From positions 1 through 22,344 of the IMG/VR virus record IMGVR_UViG_3300020152_000057: a DNA stretch of 22,344 bases; one strand, written 5' to 3'. The stretch is from a virus. The position numbers and the translations under genes are program-made. The notes below the pieces were generated by a model. It saw nothing but the letters and a program-made list of their open reading frames with translations. It was not told the origin of the DNA and made no database searches. This document shows, in pieces, positions 1-6,933 of the stretch. Within the stretch, counting starts at the first letter, position 1; every line of letters starts with the position of its first letter.

Positions 1-23
1 CGGCGGGCCGGGCGAGTCGAGGC

Positions 24-153
24 CCAAGGGTCGAACTGGCGGCGGTGCGGCTGCCATCTGTTCGACCCTCACGGAGTCGCCCGTGAATCCGGCTGTTTCG
101 GAGGTCGCCACGATGGCGCGGCCGCGGCCAAGGGTCGAACGCGGCCCGTGAAT
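24..153. repeat. short direct and inverted repeats at the left of the window
   Basis: The 13-mer CCAAGGGTCGAAC occurs at 24-36 and again at 128-140. Its core also occurs inverted as GTTCGACCCT at 60-69. A second 10-mer, GCCCGTGAAT, occurs at 79-88 and 144-153, so the two motifs recur in the same order. Nothing else in the first 216 bases looks like a gene. The function is unknown: the repeats could be protein-binding sites or the trace of a small duplication. Confidence 0.6.
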
Positions 154-216
154 TGCGTTCCGGGTCTGTTCACGGTATGCCGGGAGGATCCGCAAGCATG
201 CCGCCGAGCGACCCAG

Positions 217-813
217 ATGCCGGAATACCGCGCCCCGACCTATGTGCAGGCGAGCGACTCGACGCGGTTGCACGACTATCGGCCGCCCTATCTCGAGGTG
301 GACTGCGTGCGCTGCAAACGGTTCGCCCAGGTGCGCTCGCACGTGCTGCGGCAGCGCTTCGGCGAGGCGTTGACGCTCAAGGAGGCGGCGCTGGCGGTGG
401 CGGCGGCCGGGCGGTGCAACCTCGCCATGGCCGATCCGGCCGACAATTGCGGGGCGCGGCCCATCGTGCCGCCGGTCGACCACTGGGCCACGCTCTACCA
501 TGCCAGGTTAGGCCAATGGCAGGCGACGCTCACCTGCGGGCGGCGGCTGGCTTCGCTCAAATCGACGACGGCCTGCCCCGAGCTCATCGACCTCGACGTG
601 CTGTCGCTGATCGCGGCGCTGGGCAGCGACTTTCCGCTGGACCGGCTGCAAACGAAGCTCAGTTGCCCGCTCTGCGGTACCCATTCGGTGCGGATCGAGT
701 GGTTCGTGCCGCCGCCGGCGCCGGAGCCGCCAGTGACCATCAACCCACGGCCGCGCGCGGCGATGGCGCCGGCCCCGCCGCACGGCCTGGTGCTGGTGAA
801 GAAGGCCGGTTAA
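217..813 (+). CDS. hypothetical cysteine-rich (zinc-ribbon-like) protein
   Basis: This reads as a 198-residue protein from the ATG at 217. An in-frame GTG at 148 would add 23 residues, but that segment overlaps the repeats at 128-153 and looks less protein-like. It has a CxxC pair near the N-terminus (DCVRCKRF) and a second near the C-terminus (LSCPLCGTH), with further single cysteines between, which suggests metal-stabilised folds. The tail is rich in proline and alanine. I do not recognise a named family. Its TAA stop (811-813) overlaps the stop of the convergent membrane-protein gene, so the two are tightly packed. It could be a host gene flanking the prophage or a phage accessory gene; the sequence does not decide. 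Confidence 0.6.
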   Translation: MPEYRAPTYVQASDSTRLHDYRPPYLEVDCVRCKRFAQVRSHVLRQRFGEALTLKEAALAVAAAGRCNLAMADPADNCGARPIVPPVDHWATLYHARLGQWQATLTCGRRLASLKSTTACPELIDLDVLSLIAALGSDFPLDRLQTKLSCPLCGTHSVRIEWFVPPPAPEPPVTINPRPRAAMAPAPPHGLVLVKKAG

Positions 814-1370
814 CGCAGCGGCGGCTCGATGCGGGGCGCAGTGCGGCCGCGCGGCAGCCGGGGCTCCTCGTAGTCGTCATCGGCGAAGGATTCGCCGCGG
901 GCGCGCCGGCCGGTGGCGCGGTCGACGAGGATGACTTCGCGCCGGCCGCCGAGGAGGAGGACCAGGGCGACGACGAGGAAGATGGCGCCGAGGAAGAAGC
1001 CGATGATGGCGGCGCCCCCGGTGAGCAAAGTGCCGGCGATGCCGGCGCCAATCACGGTGGCGCCCTTTTCACCCGCGTCGGCGGCGTTGGCGGCGTCGAC
1101 GGCGACCCGGCCGGCGAGCAGCATGGTGGAGAGCGGCAGGGCCACGACGCTCAGCGCCAGGCCGAGGAAGGACCAGCCGAAGGCGCGGCGAATGGAGGTC
1201 GAGAAGAAGCCGACGAGGGCGCCAAGCACGACCAGGACGGCGAGCGCGGCGACGGAGCCGTTGGTGACCCCGTTGAGGAGCGCGGCGAGGGCCGGGCTCA
1301 GGGCGATGAAGCAGAGAAAGCCGAAGACGATGCCGAAGACGACGCGGAAAACCGCTGAGACGATGCCCAC
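810..1370 (-). CDS. small integral membrane protein, 4-5 predicted spans
   Basis: The 186-residue protein starts at a GTG (CAC at 1368-1370) preceded by AAAGGGGG six bases upstream, a good ribosome-binding site. Hydrophobic spans lie near residues 5-27, 37-58 and 63-86, with a long stretch at 105-141 that could be one or two helices. The last 45 residues are polar and charged, with an acidic patch (ADDDYEE). There is no enzyme motif. It points the same way as the phage repressor but is separated from it by a hairpin terminator at 1384-1407. Its position next to a repressor fits a lysogeny-expressed membrane protein such as a superinfection-exclusion factor, but it could equally be the first host gene beyond the left end. 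Confidence 0.7.
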   Translation of the reverse strand: MGIVSAVFRVVFGIVFGFLCFIALSPALAALLNGVTNGSVAALAVLVVLGALVGFFSTSIRRAFGWSFLGLALSVVALPLSTMLLAGRVAVDAANAADAGEKGATVIGAGIAGTLLTGGAAIIGFFLGAIFLVVALVLLLGGRREVILVDRATGRRARGESFADDDYEEPRLPRGRTAPRIEPPLR

Positions 1371-1383
1371 TTGAACCCCCTTT

Positions 1384-1407
1384 AAAGCCCGCTTTCTGGC
1401 GGGCTTT
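1384..1407 (-). terminator. hairpin terminator between repressor and membrane-protein genes
   Basis: A perfect 9-bp stem, AAAGCCCGC (1384-1392) and GCGGGCTTT (1399-1407), encloses a 6-base loop. It is symmetric, with only three T on either strand, so it could act in both directions. It most likely ends the leftward repressor transcript that stops at 1546. Confidence 0.7.
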
Positions 1408-1545
1408 CCCCAGTTCTACAGTTTGAACCTAATACACATCCGCATTCGACTTGAAGCCCTCCGTAAAAGCCCTAGCCTGACAGGATTAACGCAAGCAGCT
1501 GGGGGGGCGGGCTTGTACCTCAACCCTTTGAACTATGTATTTTAC
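1408..1545. other. non-coding stretch, candidate location of the Mu-like left end
   Basis: These 138 bases between the hairpin and the repressor stop are visibly more AT-rich than their surroundings and hold no convincing gene. Related short words recur: TTTGAACCT near 1422, CTTGAAGCCC near 1450 and TTTGAACT near 1527, loosely resembling repeated transposase-binding sites. In Mu-like phages the left end lies just outside the repressor gene, so this is the natural place for it. No terminal dinucleotide or target duplication can be fixed without the right end. Confidence 0.3.
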
Positions 1546-2421
1546 TCAGCGCGGCGCGAGTTCGTAGACGACACGGCCGACGATATCAGCCGGGTTGCGG
1601 CGGGGGTCGAGACCCGTCGTCCGCCCGACGAGCACAAGCTCGCCGACGCCATCGGGGCGACGCAGCCACTGGCAGACGGCGAGGCGCTCGCCGGTCTCGA
1701 GCACGGCATAGAGGCAGCGGTCAGCGAGGGACCGGGCGCGCGGCGCGGTATCGACGACATAAAGAGCTCCCTGCAGCTCGAGCACACCCAACTCGGTGGC
1801 GTCGAGGCGCTGGCGCACCAGCCACTCTTCGGACAAGGCGAGCGGCGAAGGTTCCTCGCCCAGTGCCGCCTGGCCCAGCCTGGTCGTCATCACCGGCAGC
1901 AGCACCAGGCCATCGGGCTGGTCGGCAAGCCCTGCTGCGCGCGGCAGGAGTCGCGTGGCGGTCGTGTGCTGCGGCCCGGTGGCGGCGAGCCGCCGCGCCT
2001 CGATCTCGGCCCTCAGCTGGTCGACGAGCTGGCGCAGGGCGTTGCGCCGGGCAGTGGTCGTGCCCGCCGGGACGAACTCGCTCTTGAGCTTGTTGAGGCG
2101 GTCGAGCTCGACTTCGAAATCTCTCGGGATCTTCGGAACGCCGGAGACGACATAATCCACCGAAATGCCGGCCGCGTCGGCGATGGCCTGGGGATCGCGC
2201 GGCGTCGTGGTGCTACGGGCTTTGTTCAGCCAGTTCTTGATGTCGTGCAGCGAGGCGCCCATGAGCGCCGCGGCATTCGCCCGTGATCCGCTGGAATGAA
2301 CGATCGCCCCGACGCGATCGCGCCAGGTGCTGACCCCAAGCTCGAAACCAAGGCCGTTGCGCGCCCAGCGGAGATCGTCATCGCCACCGTGATGACTCGA
2401 AAAGGTGTCGTCGGAGTGCAT
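1546..2421 (-). CDS. phage repressor, HTH plus degenerate S24-like domain
   Basis: The 291-residue protein runs opposite to the early operon, the position of the Mu-type c repressor. Residues about 42-90 fit an XRE-like helix-turn-helix (RANAAALMGASLHDIKNWL, then AIADAAGISVDYVVSG). The C-terminal 130 residues align by eye with S24/LexA-like repressors: a PLAL-EEWL segment, LYVVDT, and a closing ADIVGRVVYEL. The usual GDSMEPTL-DGD loop carrying the catalytic serine is missing, with only about a dozen residues before LYVVDT. The catalytic lysine position (normally VKRL) reads VCQWL. It should therefore dimerise and bind DNA but not cleave itself. The start is ATG at 2421 with a weak ribosome-binding site. 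Confidence 0.85.
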   Translation of the reverse strand: MHSDDTFSSHHGGDDDLRWARNGLGFELGVSTWRDRVGAIVHSSGSRANAAALMGASLHDIKNWLNKARSTTTPRDPQAIADAAGISVDYVVSGVPKIPRDFEVELDRLNKLKSEFVPAGTTTARRNALRQLVDQLRAEIEARRLAATGPQHTTATRLLPRAAGLADQPDGLVLLPVMTTRLGQAALGEEPSPLALSEEWLVRQRLDATELGVLELQGALYVVDTAPRARSLADRCLYAVLETGERLAVCQWLRRPDGVGELVLVGRTTGLDPRRNPADIVGRVVYELAPR

Positions 2422-2497
2422 TTCGAGTCACTCGGCCCTTGACGAAGCATCGGTAGCTGTGCCTACTGGTGTCAATTGACACCTTATAGGGTTCAAA
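2422..2497. promoter_or_regulatory. divergent repressor/ner control region with 16-bp palindromic operator
   Basis: The 76 bases separate the leftward repressor from the rightward early operon. They contain the perfect palindrome GGTGTCAATTGACACC at 2468-2483. Each half includes a TTGACA hexamer, one per strand (2476-2481 on +, 2470-2475 on -), so a protein bound here could cover -35 elements of both promoters. A smaller dyad, CGAGTCACTCG, lies at 2424-2434. No clear -10 box sits at 17 bp from either TTGACA, so the promoters themselves are not assigned. Confidence 0.65.
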
Positions 2498-2809
2498 GTG
2501 GCTTCGTTAGTCAACACACACCCCGCTGACGTTATTGCCTTAGTCTGGAAGGCCGGCACGTCGCTCGCCGCGCTGGCGCGCGCGAACACGATGGCCGCCT
2601 CCTCTTTCAACCGCTGTCTTCGTAAGCCGATTCCCAGTGCCAATCGCGCCATAGCGAAGTACCTCGGCGTCAAACCACAGGAGCTTTGGCCCGAATGGTT
2701 CGACGAGAACGGCAACCGCCGCGACCGGCGACGCGCAGCTAGTCACAAACCCAAGCGCGGCACGAGTCCAAAATCGTCGGCATTCGTGGAACGCCGGAGG
2801 GCCGCATGA
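2498..2809 (+). CDS. ner: Ner/Nlp-family DNA-binding regulator
   Basis: The 103-residue protein starts at GTG 2498, with AGGG six bases upstream. Residues about 7-70 match the Ner/Nlp fold of Mu-like phages: a helix-turn-helix (TSLAALARANTMAASSFNRC) followed by the signature IPSANRAIAKYLGVKPQELWP and WFDENG. In Mu, Ner is the first early gene and shuts down early and repressor transcription by binding between the two promoters. The same place in the map supports the same role here. The C-terminal 30 residues are basic and low in complexity, longer than Mu Ner. It overlaps the next gene by four bases (ATGA). Confidence 0.88.
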   Translation: MASLVNTHPADVIALVWKAGTSLAALARANTMAASSFNRCLRKPIPSANRAIAKYLGVKPQELWPEWFDENGNRRDRRRAASHKPKRGTSPKSSAFVERRRAA

Positions 2810-3879
2810 GCCGTCCGGGCGCGATTTTGAAGCGGGCGATGGACAGCAGCGAGGCGGCCGAGCGCCGCCATCGCGCCGCACCGCAGCTCGACATCGTAAC
2901 ATCCCTTCCCGTGGCGGAGGCTTCCCTCCCCGCCGCCGCGGTCGAGGCCGGCGCGCCCCCGAGCGCCGGCATGGGCGGGACCGGCATTCCCATGCACACC
3001 ACGGCCGGTCCCGCCTCATCCTTTGCCCCGGCGCTGCGGCGCGGCCCGGTGGCTCTCCACCTGATCGACGTCGCCGACGACCGGCTGCGGGCGCGCGACG
3101 AGGCCTGGGAAGGCCTCATTGCCTCGACCTATGCCGAAGTGGGGCAGCTGCAGCCGATCCGGCTGGTGCGCGAGCCCTCGGGCCGCTTCACCCTCGACGG
3201 GTTCGGCTTCGGCGTGGGCCGCCTCGAGGCGGCGCGGCTCGCCGGCTGGACCGCGGTCGAAGCCGAATGGTGCGACCGCCCGGAGGTCGACCCCCGCTTT
3301 TATCGGCTGCCCGAAATCATCGAGGCGATCGCCCGGCGCCGCCTCGTGGCGCTCGACGAGTGCCGCTTCCTCGCCGAATACAAGGCGATCCACCTTCGGC
3401 TTCATCCCGAGACCGCCAACGGCGGCAACCGCAAGGGCCAGGTTAAGCAAAAACAGGGACTTGACCACCAGAACGCAAAGTTTGCGTTCTGGTCGGTCGC
3501 GTCGGAGAGCACCGGCCTCGGGCGCCGCGCGGTGGAAATGAAGGTGGCGATCTGGGAGGGGCTCGGGCAAGCCGCCCGGGCTCGGCTCGCCGGCAGCCGC
3601 CTCGCCGACAACCAGTCGGCCCTGCAGCAGCTGAGCGCCCTCGCCTACGGGCTGCAGGACAGGGTGCTGGATCTGCTGCTCGCGGTGCCGGCAGGCGCCG
3701 CCACGGTCGGTGACGCCATCGTGCTGGCCCAGGGCAAGCGGCTCAAGTCGGTCGACGACAAGCGCTTCAACGCCGTGGCCGGCAACATGCAGCGCCTCTC
3801 GGCGGCGGCCCGGCGGCCGCTGTGGACCGCCTATGCCGACGAGATCATCCCGGTGCTGCGCGACGAGGGGCTGATCTGA
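2806..3879 (+). CDS. ParB-like nuclease-domain protein
   Basis: The 357-residue protein has a low-complexity N-terminus (about 1-75). A ParB/Spo0J N-terminal-like domain follows at about 78-200, with the pattern LQPIRLVREPSGRFTLDGFG and GRLEAARLAGWTAVEAEW. The usual GERR-type motif is altered to GFGVGR. After a linker comes a segment like the HTH region of phage ParB-like proteins (STGLGRRAVEMKVAIWEGL) and a helical C-terminus. Such proteins occur in early regions of alphaproteobacterial Mu-like phages; their role is not established, and DNA binding or regulation is likelier than partition in an integrated element. The gene carries a 27-bp palindrome at 3467-3493. It is translationally coupled to both neighbours (ATGA at its start, TGATG at its end). 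Confidence 0.8.
   Translation: MSRPGAILKRAMDSSEAAERRHRAAPQLDIVTSLPVAEASLPAAAVEAGAPPSAGMGGTGIPMHTTAGPASSFAPALRRGPVALHLIDVADDRLRARDEAWEGLIASTYAEVGQLQPIRLVREPSGRFTLDGFGFGVGRLEAARLAGWTAVEAEWCDRPEVDPRFYRLPEIIEAIARRRLVALDECRFLAEYKAIHLRLHPETANGGNRKGQVKQKQGLDHQNAKFAFWSVASESTGLGRRAVEMKVAIWEGLGQAARARLAGSRLADNQSALQQLSALAYGLQDRVLDLLLAVPAGAATVGDAIVLAQGKRLKSVDDKRFNAVAGNMQRLSAAARRPLWTAYADEIIPVLRDEGLI
3467..3493. repeat. 27-bp perfect palindrome inside the parB-like gene
   Basis: The arm ACCAGAACGCAAA (3467-3479) is exactly inverted at 3481-3493 around a single central G at 3480. It encodes residues 221-229 (HQNAKFAFW) of the ParB-like protein and lies in a locally AT-richer stretch beginning near 3440. Such a long exact dyad is not expected by chance. 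It may be a binding site, an mRNA hairpin or a coding constraint. Confidence 0.85.
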
Positions 3880-4331
3880 TGGCGCGCGACGAGATCACGC
3901 TCGATTTGTTCCGCGACTTCAAGCCGCCCGAGGTGGTGGCGCGGTTCGCGCCCGAGCAGGTGCGGGCCGAGACGCTGGCGGGCAAGCTCAGCCGCGCCGT
4001 CAAGGCGACGCTCGACGCCATCGCCCGGCCACGCGGCGACATCGCGGCGGCGATGGGCGAGTTCCTGGGCGAGGACTGCTCCAAGGCCATGCTCGACAAA
4101 TATGCCAGCCAGGGCGCCGAGCACTCGATCTCGGCCGCCCGCCTCGCCGCCCTGGTGGCGGTGACGGGCGATCCGCGGCCGCTCAACACCCTCCTCGAAT
4201 CGCTGGGGCTGATCGTGGTGCCGGAGCGCTACGAATGGCTGATCCGGCGCGAGCGCGCCAAGGAGCTGCAGCGCCTCGCCGAGCGCGAAGCCGCCGCCGC
4301 CGATGCCCAGTACCGGGGGGCGCAGCGGTGA
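3879..4331 (+). CDS. putative phage regulatory protein, CII-like layout
   Basis: The start is ATG at 3879, overlapping the previous stop (TGATG), which gives 150 residues. The middle part (about 45-120) resembles phage CII-type regulators in layout: an inactive-looking HTH region (DIAAAMGEFLGEDCSKAMLD), then ISAARLAALVAVTGDPRPLN. This last piece looks like the 'decide by target, then LTGDP' segment common in phage DNA-binding proteins. The C-terminal 35 residues are a charged helix rich in Arg, Glu and Ala, probably a coiled coil. It lies just upstream of the transposase in the early operon. A role in DNA binding or regulation is inference; the exact family is not certain. Confidence 0.65.
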   Translation: MARDEITLDLFRDFKPPEVVARFAPEQVRAETLAGKLSRAVKATLDAIARPRGDIAAAMGEFLGEDCSKAMLDKYASQGAEHSISAARLAALVAVTGDPRPLNTLLESLGLIVVPERYEWLIRRERAKELQRLAEREAAAADAQYRGAQR

Positions 4332-4621
4332 GCGACAGCGTTCTGACGATTTCCGTGCAAACGGGCGAAGGCGGTGCGGTTTACGAGGCGTCGATCGACC
4401 TCGGTGAAGCCAATACGCCGCGCTTTGCCGGCCAGATGGTCGAGGCGCTGCTGGCCAAGGTCGGCAAGCACGTACGGGCGATCACCGCCGCCGCTGCCCC
4501 TCACCCGGCCGCTGGCGCGGCCACCCTCTCCCCGGAGGGGCGAGGGGAAGAAGGCGCGGCCGCCCCCTCCACCAGCTTCGCTGGTTCCCCTCCCCCGCTT
4601 CGCAGGGGAGGACCCCAGTGA
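4328..4621 (+). CDS. small hypothetical protein with a repeat-derived C-terminus
   Basis: The GTG at 4328 overlaps the previous stop, and the TGA at 4619-4621 overlaps the GTG start of the transposase. The first 57 residues or so (to about base 4498) look like a genuine small alpha/beta domain (ISVQTGEGGAVYEASIDLGE). The remaining 40 residues are translated from a palindromic repeat element and read as low-complexity proline, glycine and arginine. The ancestral protein was therefore probably shorter. No known function; similarly sized genes often precede the transposase in alphaproteobacterial Mu-like phages. Confidence 0.6.
   Translation: MSDSVLTISVQTGEGGAVYEASIDLGEANTPRFAGQMVEALLAKVGKHVRAITAAAAPHPAAGAATLSPEGRGEEGAAAPSTSFAGSPPPLRRGGPQ
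4498..4617. repeat. palindromic REP-like element upstream of the transposase
   Basis: There are several nested hairpins: GGCCGC/GCGGCC (4507-4522, loop 4), a CCCTCTCCCC arm against GGGGCGAGGGG (about 4524-4548), ACCAGC/GCTGGT (4571-4585, loop 3) and CCTCCCC/GGGGAGG (4589-4611, loop 9). This wording is typical of dispersed palindromic repeats of alphaproteobacterial chromosomes. It sits in frame within the small gene 4328-4621. Its last arm, GGGGAGGA, lies a few bases before the transposase GTG and probably serves as its ribosome-binding site. Confidence 0.7.
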
Positions 4622-6834
4622 AGGTCTGGCTGACCGCGACGGAGATCGCGGACCTCGCGATCGAGGGCAAGCTGCCGGGGCTGCCGACGACGCAACGGGG
4701 CGTGCAGAAGCGGGCCGTGGCCGAGGGCTGGGACCGCTATCCGGCGCAGTGCCGGCAGCGCCGGGGGCGCGAGGGTGGTGGCGGGCTCGAATACCACCTC
4801 GACCTGCTGCCGGCGCCGGCGCGGCTCCACTACCTCTCCAGCTTCGTCAAGGTGGCGACCACACCGGCCGAAATCGCCGCTGCGGCGCCGTCCATTCCGG
4901 AAGGCGACGCCCTGACCGGGACGGGCCGCAAGAACCGCGACGCCCGCCTCGCCATCCTCAAGGCCGCCGACCGCTACCGCGCCGGCAACGGGCTCTCGAT
5001 CGTCGCCTCGGACGGCTTCTTCGTCTCACTCTACAATTCCGGCCAGACGGAAATCGCGCCCTGGGTGCGGCCGCTGATCGGCAAGCTGTCGGTGCGCTCG
5101 CTGGCGCGCTGGCGTTCGGCCGCCAGGGCCCACGGCACCGAAGCGCTGGGCCATGATCCCGCACTCAACCGCAAGGATACGGGGGTGCTGGCGCGGGCCG
5201 CGGGCGGTGAGGTCAAGACCTTCATCCTCGCGCTGCTCGCCAAGAACCAGTTCCTCTCCTCGGACCATATCCGCAACGCGGTGATCGACCGTTTCGCCCC
5301 GCGGGGCCTGCTCGACGTGGGCGGCAAGGCGGTCAAGGTGCCGACGCGGCGGGCTTTCCAGATGCAGCTCAGCGCCTGGCGCGACGAATATGCCAATGCG
5401 CTCTTGAAAATCCGCGATCCGGACGGCTATCGCAGCCGCGTCGAAATGGTGGCGCTCGGCACCAGCCGGGCCGACCGGCTCAATGAGTGCTGGCAGATAG
5501 ACGCCTCCCCGCTCGACGCCATCATGCTCTCGGGCAAGCGGCAGACGATCTATGCCGCCGTCGACGTGTTCTCGCGCCGCACCATCATCACCGTGACGGC
5601 GACGCCACGGGCCGAGGCGGTGGGGCTGCTGGTCCGCAAGTGCATCCTGAGCTGGGGCGTGCCCGAGCGCATCAAGACCGACAACGGCTCGGACTTTACC
5701 GCCCACGCCACGCAGCGCCTGCTGAGCGCGCTCGGCATCGAGATCGAGCTCAGCCCGCCCTATTCGCCACGGTCCAAGCCACTGGTCGAGCGGGTGATCG
5801 GCACCTTCCAGCGCGATTTCGCCGCTACCATTCCGGGCTTCATCGGCCACAATGTCGGGCAGCGCAGCGTCATCGAGAAGCGCAAGGCCTTCTCGCAGCG
5901 CCTCGGGCTCGACGACGCGCACCTGTTCGATGCCGACATGACCGAGGCCGAGGCGGCAGCCTATGCCGACGAGTGGGCGGCGGCGATCTACGCGCATTCG
6001 GCCCATGACGGCATCGGCGGCATGACGCCGTTTCAGAAGGCGGCGGGCTATGCCGGCCAGGTGCGGCGGATCTCCAACCCGCAGGCGCTCGACATCCTGC
6101 TCGCCCCGGTGGTGGGCGGGGACGGCATGCGGACGGTGACCAAGACCGGCATCCGGGTGGGCGGCGAGGCCTACTATATCGGCACGGTGCAGGTGGGGCG
6201 GCAGGTCTTCTGCCGCATGGACCCGGCCGACCTCGGGCGCCTCTTCGTCTTCGAGGCCGATGGCGAGACCTTCCTCGGGGTGGCCGAGTGCCCGGCGCTG
6301 CTGGGGCTCGACCCGGTGGCGACGGCGATGCGGGTCAAGGCGGAGCAGCAGGCGCTGCTCGAAGGCCAGCTGAAGCCGATCCGGGCGGCGATGCGCAAGA
6401 TCGGCCCGCGCGCCGTGGCCGATGCCCAGCTCAACGTGGCGCGCGCCAGGGCCGACAACCTCGTCGCCTTCCCGCGACCGAGCGCCGAGCACTCGACGCC
6501 GGCCCTCGACGCGGCCGCCGGGGCCGCCGCGCCGGTCGAGGCGGCGGCCCTGTCACCGGCCGCCCAGGCCGAGCACGAGCAGCTGGTGGCGCTGTTCGCG
6601 GCGCATGAGCCGGAGCGGAGCAACCAGCCGGCGGCCGGCAACATCCGGCCCCTGCGCGCGGGCGAGACGCCGCAGCAGCGCTTCCGCCGGGCCATGGAAC
6701 TGGCCGAGCGCCTGGCGGCCGGGGAGACGCTGGATGCGGCGGACCTGCTGTGGCTGGGCGGCTACCGCACCGGCCCCGAGTTCAAGGCGATGAGCCAGAT
6801 GCATGACGATTTCGGAGACGCGATGCGGCTTTGA
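4618..6834 (+). CDS. muA: Mu-like transposase A (DDE recombinase)
   Basis: This 738-residue protein should bind the phage ends and carry out strand transfer in replicative transposition. The N-terminus (about 1-75) resembles the winged-helix MuA end/enhancer-binding domain (TATEIADLA, RGVQKRAVAEGW). The rve-type catalytic core spans about 285-400. Visible acidic residues are D295 (CWQIDAS), D355 (IKTDNGSDF) and E391 (KPLVERVIGTFQ). The D355-E391 gap is 35 residues, nearer to the DD35E of TnsB/Tn552 types than to the wider spacing in Mu itself. A beta-barrel-like domain follows at about 480-560, then an Ala-rich linker and a helical tail that may contact MuB. The start is GTG at 4618, coupled to the preceding stop. 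All catalytic residues are present, so the protein looks active. Confidence 0.95.
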   Translation: MKVWLTATEIADLAIEGKLPGLPTTQRGVQKRAVAEGWDRYPAQCRQRRGREGGGGLEYHLDLLPAPARLHYLSSFVKVATTPAEIAAAAPSIPEGDALTGTGRKNRDARLAILKAADRYRAGNGLSIVASDGFFVSLYNSGQTEIAPWVRPLIGKLSVRSLARWRSAARAHGTEALGHDPALNRKDTGVLARAAGGEVKTFILALLAKNQFLSSDHIRNAVIDRFAPRGLLDVGGKAVKVPTRRAFQMQLSAWRDEYANALLKIRDPDGYRSRVEMVALGTSRADRLNECWQIDASPLDAIMLSGKRQTIYAAVDVFSRRTIITVTATPRAEAVGLLVRKCILSWGVPERIKTDNGSDFTAHATQRLLSALGIEIELSPPYSPRSKPLVERVIGTFQRDFAATIPGFIGHNVGQRSVIEKRKAFSQRLGLDDAHLFDADMTEAEAAAYADEWAAAIYAHSAHDGIGGMTPFQKAAGYAGQVRRISNPQALDILLAPVVGGDGMRTVTKTGIRVGGEAYYIGTVQVGRQVFCRMDPADLGRLFVFEADGETFLGVAECPALLGLDPVATAMRVKAEQQALLEGQLKPIRAAMRKIGPRAVADAQLNVARARADNLVAFPRPSAEHSTPALDAAAGAAAPVEAAALSPAAQAEHEQLVALFAAHEPERSNQPAAGNIRPLRAGETPQQRFRRAMELAERLAAGETLDAADLLWLGGYRTGPEFKAMSQMHDDFGDAMRL

Positions 6835-6933
6835 GACGGCCCTCCGCCGCCCGGGCGCGGGTGGCGGGAGGGGGACTACGCGGGGGCCTCAGCGGACGGA
6901 GGGCCCGAAACGATAACGAAGAGGAACATTGTC
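6835..6933 (+). promoter_or_regulatory. spacer with long-range hairpin between muA and muB
   Basis: This 99-base gap is the largest in the otherwise packed early operon. GGCCCTCCG at 6838-6846 pairs with CGGAGGGCC at 6897-6905, leaving a GC-rich loop. The ribosome-binding site AGAGGAA near 6920 then precedes the GTG of muB. The hairpin could slow or partly end transcription after muA and so set the MuA:MuB ratio; this is inference. Confidence 0.4.

Noticed and set aside
153-1358. A 401-codon open frame on + across both left genes
   Set aside because: Its translation is low-complexity Gly/Ala/Asp/Glu and it is the shadow of the Cys-rich gene and of the membrane protein on the other strand.
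5026-6492. A 488-codon open frame on - within the transposase gene
   Set aside because: This is the common antisense shadow in GC-rich coding DNA; its translation is His/Arg/Leu-rich with no domain, while the + strand encodes a full MuA.
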